Below are positions 50,319-60,200 of a stretch of DNA of 64,000 nucleotides, in pieces (position 1 is the first letter of the stretch; the number at the start of each line of letters is the position of its first letter). The notes under the pieces are model-generated. The model did no database searches, was not told the DNA's origin, and worked only from the letters and a program-made list of their open reading frames with translations. The stretch is from Powellomyces hirtus (lineage: Eukaryota > Chytridiomycota > Chytridiomycetes > Spizellomycetales > Powellomycetaceae). The position numbers and the translations under genes were made by a program. Where the stretch lies: the NCBI GenBank assembly GCA_025526995.1, contig JAHLKG010000005.1, positions 1,364,001 through 1,428,000 on the forward strand. The letters are read 5' to 3'.

Positions 50319-50350
50319 TCGGGGTCGCTTGGGGGTCGCTTGGGGGTCCC
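50319..50350. repeat. GGGGTCGCTTG short tandem repeat
   Basis: The unit ggggtcgcttg occurs twice and is followed by a partial gggggtccc copy. It lies in the same intergenic region. Confidence 0.7.
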
Positions 50351-50567
50351 CTCATCTGTGGACGAATGGGATGCGGCGCGCAGCAATTGCCGTAGTTTGT
50401 CATTACGCGCCAACTATTCATTCACATACTGATGGGCGATCTGGAATCTTATTACGATTATCATTCCCCAGGCATAAGATTATTACATTAAACTAAAGAT
50501 TAGCTACAGTTGAGGGCTCTACCTGGATTATTACTACCAGGCGGGTTATGTTATATGAGTATATCTT

Positions 50568-52461
50568 CTACTGGATCTTCTTGACTTCCTTGTAAGCGTA
50601 ACCTTGCTCGATCGCCAACGCTTGCGAATGCACATACGCCGCGTCAATGGCTTTCTCAAACGCCAAAATGATGGACTTGGCTGCTCCGTCTCCAAACACC
50701 TCGTGGCCCGGCATATGGTCCATGTGCACAGAGAGTGTGACCGCGCCCTGGTAGGTGTAGACCGCGCACGACACGCTGTTGGGTCCTGCTTGCGGGATGA
50801 GTGCAATCATGTCCTTGATTTCATGTTGTCCCCACGTCAGAGGAGTATTGGCTCCCGGCACGTTGGTCAGAACTCCTGTCAGGAAGTTGGCGCCTCTCAG
50901 GAAACTGCGGTAAAAGGAATGCGCGTCAATCAACAATGTCGCAACAAAAAAGACACTGCTGTGCCACTCACAATTTGGGGAAAGCATTCGGGTATCTATA
51001 CATGAGTTCCAGAGAAGAGTAGTTGAGGACCGCCTCGGGTGAGCCTTTAGCGGTTCGCATGCACGAGTTGACGCCGCGGATTCGCTGTCCAATGTCAAAG
51101 CGGGCGCCGTTGGGCACACCAAGGATGTAACCGCTGGTCTTGTTACTGGCCGAAAGATCGTCCGGGTGACGCATAGATGTCGGGATGAGGAGCCACAGGC
51201 GGGGGTCCTGCTTGTCGGCGGGAAGCTGCGATCCCATGGCCGAACCCACGCAAGCCGTAAGAACGTCATTGACAGTAACACCGTAACGGTTCTTGATGGC
51301 TTTGACCTTGTCGAGAGGGATATGTGTGGTGGTCCATGCAACTTGCTTTTTGGTGGTTTTGGTGTTGGAAGTGTATGAGGTGCGCGGGATGACCACCAGA
51401 AGAACGTAGTTGAACGCATAGCTCAGGAGAGCAGCAAGGAATACGAAAATCCCAACCGCCTGTGAGGTGACGGCGTTTGTTGTGCGAGTAGCCAGAGTCA
51501 ACTGGGTTTCGGGTTTCTTTGCGTTTTGACACGCAACGGGGGAAGGGCTGTGACGACCGGCGCTGTACTGAAGCTTGCGGACATCCGCGATCGTTGGGTC
51601 CTGAGCCGCCACAAAAGTCAACAGACTTCTTACAAAGCCTTGTCCGTCAGCGATCGCGTGCTAAGGAAGCTTACAGGTGAGCATCATAATCTCAAATGTT
51701 GATTAACGAGAGAACACCTACGTGAGCAACGAACAGAATCGCCTTCTTGTTACCGCCATCGAGCCCATCAAACCAATAACAATGCCACAGCGGTTTCGAT
51801 TTGTCCAGTTCAGCAGCATGTAGAGGCCCAGCGACATCCATCAACTCAAGATCCGTTGCGGGAGCCGGCTAACACACACGAACAGCCAAGGGATCAGTTA
51901 TTTGAGACCCAGATGACCCAAATCCCATGTCAACGCGGCTTGAAACATACCAGCTGGACTCTGGTAAAGTGATTGTCGATGGTGTAGTCGGTGTCCGCAA
52001 CCCAGTATGGTCGGTCAAAGAGGCCAGGAGGACGGACGAGCTTTTGTCGGCATCGGGAAAACTGGTTTGCGAAAGCGCTAATGTGGTCTTTCATTTCCTC
52101 CGCCGTCATGGCCGCTGGGAAGTAGTAGAGACCAGATACGTTCATCTATCATTTCGACAACAGGCAAGGTGTGAGTGACTACTCTTCTTCACAAAAAAAA
52201 AATGCTTCGAGCATTCAGGCGGAACTACATGGCGATAGCGCCTGGATGGGTGGACGTTCTTCTCCTCCGTCTCCAACAGCGCCCCCACTCGCCCCAAAAA
52301 AACATTTCCCTTCAAGCCCACCGAATACTCACATAGTGGAATTCGTCCTCGACAGTGAGGAACATGTTGTCGCGGCCAGTCAAGAACTCGGTCGGCGGCA
52401 GAGCCACTGGCTCCGCGACCTTTCTTCGTTCCATGCTAAAGTCTGCTGAATGAGGAGGCAT
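50568..52461 (-). CDS. WSD1/diacylglycerol-type O-acyltransferase
   Basis: Member of the wax-ester synthase/DGAT family, esterifying alcohols or diacylglycerol with acyl-CoA. ATG 52461 begins MPPHSADFSMERRKVAEPVA, then FLTGRDNMFLTVEDEFHY. After an intron comes MNVSGLYYFPAAMTAEEMKD and YWVADTDYTIDNHFTRVQL. The catalytic HHxxxDG motif is formed across an intron: LFVAH in one exon and HAIADGQGFVRSL in the next, giving HHAIADG. A central hydrophobic segment (VGIFVFLAALLSYAFNYVLL) may anchor it in a membrane. The C-terminal WSD1 domain has RYGVTVNDVLTACVGSAMG, LLIPTSMRHPD, GVLTNVPGANTPLTWGQHEI and PQAGPNSVSCAVYTYQGAVT. It ends YKEVKKIQ. Six or so exons. The choice between wax ester and triacylglycerol as product is open. 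Confidence 0.9.
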
Positions 52462-52528
52462 TGTGGTATGGGGCATACACAAACTCAGGTATCGGTGTCA
52501 GAAGAGGGGGATTTGCACTGGGCGAACG

Positions 52529-52537
52529 GTGTTTATA
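52529..52537 (-). promoter_or_regulatory. TATA element of acyltransferase gene
   Basis: On the minus strand GTATAAACA about 70 bases upstream of the acyltransferase ATG. Confidence 0.5.
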
Positions 52538-53050
52538 CGGTAGACCAAATTCAATATCATCCCCGCTTTGCTGATGTACAACCCGGGAGAATCGAATGCC
52601 GCGCGCGACTTTCTCAGAGGCGTTCGTGGCTCGGCACTGCGCCGCTCAACAGGTTGTTTTTGCGCGGAGAGGGCGAGAATAAGAGAGAATAAGAGAACCA
52701 ACCCTGCAAAATAGGTACCTTTGCATGTGACGAACCGTTATTTTTTTCGTACGCAGGTGCGGAAGCGGAGTCCCGACTTTTCTTGGCTTCTCCCCGCCTT
52801 TGAGCAATATAATACTTTGGGATAGCTTAGTTTGGAAAGTATCTTACGCACGCATACGCGATAGTCACATATCTACGTGGGAGATGTGGCCAGGGCGTCC
52901 GGGAGAACGCTCCATTCCGTTAATCCACAATAACACAGTTGGCAATGGCTATTTGATTGGCCGATGTAGGGCAATGGTATCACAATCTGTGTCTAAATAT
53001 TCTGCGAGTAATTCGTGGAAACAAGGCAAAACGGGAGAAGCGGATCCGAG

Positions 53051-53962
53051 TCACTTCTTCTTTTTATTGTTTTTGCGTCCGCCCTCCGGCTTCCATGTCT
53101 TCTCCGAAATCATGCTCGCAGGCGTCAGACCTCGCGGAACTAGGCGAGTCCCAGGAGGCATTGTCGGCGGGACGAATTTGGGAGTTGGTGGACCAAGCAG
53201 TGGTTTTCCCATTCGCATACGGGTGATAAAGACACGGGCCCAGCCCGTGACAATAGTGATGATAGTAAACACCCCAAGCAGGCGAGTCGCTATCCACTTC
53301 CACTTTGTTATCCCGGGTGTGAGAGCCACAACCAGTGTCAGCAGGGAGTCAGGGGACCATCCTAGCACAGAGTATTGTTGGATCGACAGTAGTAAGAACG
53401 TGGTCTCCACAAGCTGGAACAAGGCAAAAAGCAGCGGTAGCGTATTCAAGAGCGTGGCGGGGAGCATTGGCATCGATGGTTCCGGCGCGGGGTCCGTCTT
53501 TTGTGACTGGGTGAAACTTTCCGTTTGGGCACCATCCGGTTTTACGGGCTGGGTAGTTTCACCGGGTTGATTCAATTCCTGCTCGGCATTCACGAGTGGG
53601 ATGGTGATAGCGGAGACGATCAGTGCCGCAAAGACTGTCCAAACGATCAGTGACGGGATTTCGAGCAACAAGTACCCCGCAAACCATGCTCTTCCCCTCG
53701 CCCCGATCCGGTCCAAAAAGTCAGCAAGTTCAGGTAAACTGTACGTGGCGCGGATGGCTGGCAGACGCATGTCCACAGGTGTTGTCGTATCTGGGACATG
53801 AGTGAAAATCCGCTTTTCCACTGCCGAAATGCTGAATACGCAGACAGAGTACAGGAGAATGAGCAGGCCGAATCGGGGAGACCCTGGTGAAAAGTTTTTC
53901 AGAAAGTTGGTGATCTCGGTCGAGAGCCTGTGAATTGGGCTCAGTGGTTTGGGGACGGCCAT
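53051..53962 (-). CDS. Hypothetical multi-pass membrane protein
   Basis: Single-exon gene of 303 residues; I do not recognise the family. Hydrophobic segments: FGLLILLYSVCVFSISA, YLLLEIPSLIVWTVFAALIV then SAITIPLV, TLLNTLPLLFALFQLVETTF, and LLGVFTIITIVTGWARVFIT. These suggest four to five transmembrane helices. A Gln/Thr/Pro-rich loop of about 45 residues (TQPVKPDGAQTESFTQSQKT) separates the two halves. The C-terminus is strongly basic (GGRKNNKKKK). The KKXX-like end could act as an ER-retrieval signal, but that is inference. The start is the first ATG of the frame and lies only 40 bases from the next gene's ATG on the opposite strand. Confidence 0.7.
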   Translation of the reverse strand: MAVPKPLSPIHRLSTEITNFLKNFSPGSPRFGLLILLYSVCVFSISAVEKRIFTHVPDTTTPVDMRLPAIRATYSLPELADFLDRIGARGRAWFAGYLLLEIPSLIVWTVFAALIVSAITIPLVNAEQELNQPGETTQPVKPDGAQTESFTQSQKTDPAPEPSMPMLPATLLNTLPLLFALFQLVETTFLLLSIQQYSVLGWSPDSLLTLVVALTPGITKWKWIATRLLGVFTIITIVTGWARVFITRMRMGKPLLGPPTPKFVPPTMPPGTRLVPRGLTPASMISEKTWKPEGGRKNNKKKK

Positions 53963-54002
53963 TGGATGTGGGGGAGTTGTATGTGGTTTAGCGTCTGCAT
54001 AT

Positions 54003-54860
54003 ATGACGGAGATTCAGAATTCCTCGCCAACCGAAACTTTTATACAGTAGTTGACGGAACGCGTTCATCATTGCTCTCTCAACAAATGCTCATCTCCAAC
54101 GGATCACTCTCAATTATTTATTATCGCTTATCTTCAGTCACCACCTCCACCACCAGAACCTACCAGTGGAAACATCATATCCATCGTTTTTGATTATCTA
54201 TGGGAACATATCGTCCTTTGGTTAAACGCGTGCATCCTCCTCAACCTGCTTCTGGTTAACAAAACCTTGCACACGATCGTCCGTCGCCGTCGGGAGCTCA
54301 TGCTGGCATGTGCTTATATCTCAATACAGACACAACCCGTGGTCTCCTCAGCCGTTCAAAGAATCCACTCCCTGACCGTTTCGTACAGCTCCTCTATGGA
54401 TTGTGTCTTACCACATTTGGGACGACTTGGAAATTGCTGGGAATATGGAAGCAGAAGGAATTCCTGACCTTGTTCTCACCCACCACAAGGTTTTCGATAG
54501 CATGTTGAACAATAGAGACACCGGTGCTGTTATGTGCTCCCAGCCCCGAGTGTGTGTATTATATTTCACCGAGATTCTCGATCACAGGTCCCTTCTGTAC
54601 GTGTGCGACATTGGCTGCTCAAGAATGTCCGTCTTTACAAGCTTGCCGAACAATGTCAGAGATGCTGGTCTTATGTCATGCAAATAGCTCATGGGGCTTC
54701 AGACTGTACGCTTTCCAAAGAAACATCACCGGAACGCTGGAGGTCGCAAAATTTACTCAGATGCCACCCATATCAAATGAGAGAGCAATTTACCTTAGAA
54801 CTCACGGAACCTCAAGATCGGGCAGTAGATACTCTCTCTTTTCACATGTTAACTGAATAA
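54003..54860 (+). CDS. F-box-like protein (tentative spliced model)
   Basis: Probable substrate adaptor of an SCF ubiquitin ligase, if the model holds. ATG 54003 (MTEIQNSSPTETFI) splices over the intron ending cctaccag to GNIISIVFDYLWEHIVLWLN, then ACILLNLLLVNKTLHTIVRR. The spacing of I-x-x-I-F-x-Y-L ... L-L-L-V-N-K is F-box-like. A second intron joins to PLWIVSYHIWDDLEIAGNME and VFDSMLNNRDT. A third joins to VPSVRVRHWLLKNVRLYKLA, with C-x2-C (EQCQRCW), and LSFHMLTE-stop at 54860. The unspliced frames are broken, so this is either a four-exon gene or a decayed copy. The introns are consistent in frame, but their donors are weak (GTGCTT, GTGCTG). Confidence 0.42.
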
Positions 54861-55269
54861 TACCAGACCCTTTTCTCTCAGAATTTTTGAAAAAAGCCTC
54901 ATCCATCTGGTTACATCAGATTCCTAGCAAATTGAAGCCAGCTGACTGGCCTTGATCCGGAGGTAAGTGCATGAAGGCAAGTGTACGACACACCATTGAT
55001 GCTGTCCCTCAAGTCGAAAACCCATCTGGGCACAATGCGACGACCGATAGAATGAAGAAATCACCGCCCTTGCGAGCCCGTAGATGCTACACTCGGCATA
55101 CGGAACGAGAACAGGAAAGAAGTAGGACTATCACAGCCTTTCAAACTAATCTCAGTATTTGATTTAGGTACAGGTCAATGCACGATCTGTGTATCTCTAA
55201 TTTGATTTGATCAAGCAAATGTCACTGCACGCTCTGTGTATCTCTCTCTAGCACAGGCACCGAAGGGCT

Positions 55270-55524
55270 CTAGTTGCAGGTGGCGCACGAGTCGCATCGC
55301 TTGAAGTTGAAGCCCAGGGACTTGCACGCTCCTTCGAAAGCCTTCCTCTGGTCTCCGGCGTTGACGCAGCATCCGGTGAAGCCACAAGAGTTGACCGAGT
55401 AGAAGGCTCCGATCGCGTTGCACGCGCGCCTAGAGTTGGCTTGGCCGCCCTTGCAAGCACACTTAAGAGCGAAGGCCGTCTGCATCATGCAGAAAAGAAC
55501 CATGAAGAAGGCGAGGAGCTTCAT
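55270..55524 (-). CDS. Small secreted cysteine-rich protein
   Basis: Single-exon protein of 84 residues with a clear signal peptide (MKLLAFFMVLFCMMQTAFA, cut before LKCAC). The mature part of about 65 residues has ten cysteines: CACKGG, RACNAIGAFY, SCGFTGCCV, FEGACKSLGF, RCDSCATC. An even number suggests five disulfides. It is net positive, with Lys/Arg between the cysteines. The pattern resembles small cysteine-rich effector-like proteins of fungi, but I cannot name a family. A TATA-like ATAAATA element sits about 70 bases upstream. The neighbours are unrelated. Secretion is well supported; the function is unknown. Confidence 0.85.
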   Translation of the reverse strand: MKLLAFFMVLFCMMQTAFALKCACKGGQANSRRACNAIGAFYSVNSCGFTGCCVNAGDQRKAFEGACKSLGFNFKRCDSCATCN

Positions 55525-55590
55525 TGTGTCGAGTTGTAAGAGGATGTGGGGTGGAAAGTGTGCTGCGAAGAGAAAAAACAGTGGAATAGG

Positions 55591-55604
55591 TCAGTATTTA
55601 TGAG
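55591..55604 (-). promoter_or_regulatory. TATA-like element of the cysteine-rich gene
   Basis: Minus-strand CTCATAAATACTGA about 70 bases upstream of the ATG. Confidence 0.5.
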
Positions 55605-57280
55605 AGGAAGATCTGCTGAAGAGGCTGGGATCTTCGGAAATCACCTGGGAGGTTGTGAAGTCGAAGGAGGATGAGGAGAAGGGGGAACAGCGCTGTTTTC
55701 GGGCCTTTAAATAGTTTTTCGGCCGACGACCTCCCTCCTTGCATCGCTCGCTAGCTTGTCGACCCACGTTATCCTAAGACAAAAAAAAACAAAAACTGCA
55801 CTCAGCAGAGCAGAGAAACAAGGCTTGATCCGACCGTGGAAGCATCTCATTATGCGCGGCGATGTAAAACAAAAGTTCTTCACGGGAACCACGGATCCAT
55901 TCTTCGCCAACCTTGCACCAGTTTTGCAGAAATGAGTCCTACTACACAACTGCGTAGCAGCCCTGGGCGGAGGGCGTCATTGGATGTTCCCGCTTCCCCC
56001 ACCCCGGAGGAGACGGACTCGGACGTTTTTTCTTCCGGTTGTTCACAACATTTCCGGAAACGGGACATTCCAAAGAAGGCCCGGCGATACCGGTGGCTAA
56101 ACGGACTCGAAGGCTTCTGCTTTCATCCCCCGGGCACTTGAGCGCCAGATGGGTGCAGGTCAAACATTATGTGCACCCGCAAGCTGACGACGACCGTTCC
56201 ACAGCCAAAAATGACAGCTCGTGCCCACAACCATGAACGTGGAACTTCCTCAGGCTAGTATCGATAGTATCTATTGGCATTATGACTGTTTATTTTGGCT
56301 CAGTCTGTACACCCTCGTTGACTCTATGATAGCGAAGGACCGGGAAGATGAGTTGGACTTGTCCTACACATCCCTCTCACTTCCAAGAAGCCACGGGCAT
56401 GCATTGAGAGGAATGGTAACTTGAATGTGTGTACTGCGCCTTGTCATGCTCGTGGTGTGGCTTAGCGCAGCTCCGAACGCGTCAAGTTATCCTCCCACGC
56501 CGGTGTGCACAAAAGCTGCTCGCCCACCAGCCCTCCTTCTTTCAGATTCATTCAGCCACGTCCCACGGTCCGAGGCTTGTTCGTGGATCGTGTACACAAA
56601 CACAACGGAATGGGGGGAGCATCCGGACGGCGTTGCATTGTACAAGGCAGTGATGACTCTGATATGACGTTTGCGGGATCTGCTCAGCAATGCATGCCTG
56701 ACACACGCACCTCCTGATCTGCAGGATCGACAAGCAATCCGGCGAAAGCGTCAGGCGGAGATACGGTGATAATATCAGGCTGGCGGCCCTCGCTGCAACT
56801 TGAGGGCCTGCAATTGGAGGGTTTCAAAAATCTGTCAAGGCCTACAGACGTGGTAGTCTCGACGATTGGAGAAGAAGTAGCTGTTGAAGGGGGATCTCAG
56901 GCATATGTCAAAGTGGCAGCATGATGGCAGGACCGGATGTCCATATATGTCTGGCAATCGGCCGAACTGGTCTTACTTTCTTTGCATCCCAAATGCCCCA
57001 CTCGCAGGAGATGATGAATGGCACTGGACATTGCAACCAAGGTAATGGTATATCTATGTCTGATTCCCATCCCATCATTTCCCGACCCGATAAGGGGAAA
57101 TTAGGACGTCCCAGGTCCATGGTTTGCTTACGCAGCGCGATTCGCCAGACTCCGCTTTCTCCATTTGCGTACGAGTAATTCAAATTTCGATTTTTCACCC
57201 GGAATAAAATTTCCGCCAGTTGGCTCTTTCTACCCGCACTATATCGTCTCTCTCGTTTTGCTCGAGCGGAGTATAACATT
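55605..57280. other. Intergenic region upstream of the redox fusion
   Basis: About 1.7 kb without a gene I can support firmly. A plus-strand open frame from 55932 (MSPTTQLRSSPGRRASLDVP) is Ser/Pro/Arg-rich and of unknown value. A small secreted-type frame at 56425-56667 is listed separately. The right end must hold the promoter of the fusion gene. Confidence 0.4.
56425..56667 (+). CDS. Possible small secreted protein (weak)
   Basis: Open frame of 80 residues beginning MCVLRLVMLVVWLSAAPNAS, which looks like a signal peptide, followed by VCTKAARPPALLLSDSFS and ACSWIVYTNTTEWGEHPDGV. It has two cysteines after the putative cleavage site. There is no family match and no splice evidence, and the coding signal is weak. 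It could be chance. Confidence 0.25.
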   Translation: MCVLRLVMLVVWLSAAPNASSYPPTPVCTKAARPPALLLSDSFSHVPRSEACSWIVYTNTTEWGEHPDGVALYKAVMTLI

Positions 57281-60200
57281 ATGCATTGGTCACTAGCAAT
57301 AGCCCTCTCCGTCGTCCTACTAGCAAGTGGGGGTAGAGCTGGTTGTCCTTTTGATAATGGAGCAGCGCAATTCCCTGGAAGCCAGTACCCGTGGCAATAT
57401 GGAACCCTTGATGCCACGCATCCCTCAACCCACAATCTGCATAAGCGCCACCATGAAAAGATCCAGTCTCTTGACGGTTCGGGCAACAATATGGCCCACC
57501 CAGAACTCAATGAGCGACGGTATCTCCGGCAGCATCCCTCCAACTACGCTTCGCCGTCAGATACGGGTATGCAGTAATCCCCATGCGACTTGCGATACAT
57601 GTGAAAGATGGCATTGACGGAGACCACCTTTCCTTTATGGGCCTTGCGTATCTAGTTCCCGGCGTATTCGACCGCCCCAATGCCCGCAACATATCCAACT
57701 CGGTCTTCTCTTTCAATCCCTACATCTACACCGACGCTCTTACCTCGGATTTTCTCCCATTGTGGGGTCTGTTCATGCACAGCGACATGACCTGTCCGCC
57801 GCGGAACGAAAACGAACCATTCCATATCTCCGTTCCGCAAGGAGACACGGTGTTTGATCCTCACAATTCCGGCACACAACTGATCAAACTCTCCCGAGGC
57901 GCATACGTCGGAATCACAACCGATCCCCGCACTGGACGGCTCGACAGGGAATACCTCAATGACTGCACTAGCTTCATGGACGCGAGTGGGCTGTATGGAT
58001 ACAATCAAACTGGCGTGTATGATCCGAGAACGTATGAAAACGGACTCTTGAGATCAGTACAGCATCCTGTGCTGGGGGAAGCCCCACCCGTGAAAGACGG
58101 ATTCTTTCAGTGGCCGAGTATTTCGCTCAATCTATCGCCGGTAGGTTGACCAAAGCAAAGCGCTACCAGAATGGCTCTCCCAGGGAATTGGAACTGAAGC
58201 CCCGCATCTCTTCTGCACCCAGCATATGACGGTTCCATATATTCTGCTTCTCCGGGACCACAACCGCCGAGCTCGTCTCATCCGCGGCGAACACCCAGAT
58301 TGGAATGATGAGCAGATTTTTCAGCGAGCTCGCAGACAAGTCATTGCTCTGATCCAGCGCATCACCATGCACTACGTAAGGAGAAAGCATTTGCGACTGC
58401 TTACTCTAACCCCGCAGAATCAGACGTTTACGGGCATTTTTGTTACACATTGCAATTGGACATTTTCTGCAGTACTATAGCATGCGACTTGGAAAGGCAC
58501 CGCCTCCATACACGCGCTACAACTCGAGCGTCAGCACGGCTATAGATCTGGCTTTCAGTAACGTTGCGTTGCGCTACGGACATACGGCTTTGAATTCCAT
58601 GATTTGGCGCATGGATGCAAAGGGGCATCCCAGCACCAAGGGACATCTGGTACTATATACTGGTGGCAATACCGCACTTGCTAAATTGTATATCTTGGTT
58701 CCTGATACCTTGCCTCTTGCTGCTCGCCTTTAGATCTTGGAAGAGTCTTTCCTAGCAAACAACGTCGCCCTTATCCTCGAGGACGGAATAGAAGACATCA
58801 TTCGTGGATTTGCGAGCCAGCCTGAGCAGGCCACGGATGGACATTACGTGCCGGTTGTGAGGAACAAAATTCCACTTGCGCTCCCGCTTGAACATTTTGA
58901 TCTGCTTGCAATCACTATACAAAGGTAATCAATGAACCAGAGAAACCCCAGCCTCGCATGAGGTAGAGATGCCGATGCGATACTTGCTCTGACACAGATA
59001 TATGGATGGAGTAGGGGACGCGATTTGGGCCTCGCGGATTACAACACGATGCGAGAAGCATACGGACTCGCCAGGATCACGCGGTGGGAAGACGTCGTCC
59101 CGGAAGATGAGAAACAGGTGCTGCGTGCGTTGAAAAAAATGTACCCGGACGTGAACAATGTCGACCCATATCCTGGTATGATATTGCTTGCAGTACCTGC
59201 AGACGTGAGAAATGTGATGCTTTGGGGGTACGATACTGACCACAATGCGCTGTTTGGCTTCACGGTTTTCGTCCAGGTTCCGTTGTGGAGAAACACCTGG
59301 ACGGATCCACTCTCGGGCCCCTCTCCACCGCCATCATCCACGAGCAGCTCATCCGCATGCGGGACGGCGATCGGTTCTGGTACGAGAATGAAGGTGTGCT
59401 GACTCCCGAAGAGCTCGCAGATGTCAAAGTTCACGGGAACTGGGGCAAGCTGGTGATGCTCAACACCAACATCACCGTGTTCCCAGAAAATCCGTTCGCC
59501 GTCGCTGTGCCCGACTATACCCTGGGCACGGAGCTGACCACAAAGGGCACAGCCACGGCCGCCGGGGAGGCCTCCATCACGATCCCGGGTATCCTTAAAC
59601 TCTCGTGGGAAATTGCTGGCTCGAACATCAATTTTGTGGTGGAATCGAACAATGATGGATGGTTTGGGTTTGGATTCGGCAAAGATATGCTGCCGGCAGA
59701 TATATATCTCTTCCGCCACAACACTCCTACCGGCGAATGGATCGTCCAAGACTCGTACAGCAAAGATCTTGCTGTCCCGCAACCCGACACAAATTACGGC
59801 GGCACCAATGACATCAAATCTTTCTTGTCCATCACGTCCAAGACGTATCTGCACAGCTTCAAGTTCTCGCGGGCGCTCAACACGGGTGACCCGCACGACG
59901 TCGCCATCACCAATATGGATATGCCTATGATCTTTGCCACGGGCGCCGGCGTCGAGCCCGGCTATCATGGGGCTTTGAACCGTGCGCATGCTTCGGTGAA
60001 CTTCCATACTGGGACTGTGACGGTTGCGGACGGGGCTGCGCATGGCTTGTTTAAACTGAATGTCTTCCATGGGTGAGCTCAACAGTCTTTTGTGGCAAAC
60101 GCGCTTCTCTCTTTTGGCATTCACTAACAAGGCGCAATGGGCAGAGTGACAATGTACATCGGATTTGGTTTCGTCTACCCCGGTAAGTCAAGCCGCGGCG

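Larger units (their letters stand above)
49627..50567. other. Intergenic region with simple repeats
   Basis: About 940 bases between the desaturase start and the acyltransferase stop. It contains a purine/pyrimidine-rich CT stretch (49812-49836), degenerate ATTGATTG and CCATT/CAATCCATT repeats (49927-50008), and a small GGGGTCGCTT repeat (50320-50350). No gene supported. Confidence 0.55.

Noticed and set aside
58376..58472. An extra exon reading NQTFTGIFVTHCNWTF inside the peroxidase domain
   Set aside because: Skipping it aligns ITMHY|YYSMRLGKAPPPY residue by residue with the family pattern I-x-Y-x-E-x-L-P-x-x-L-G. Including it introduces a stop before the next exon.
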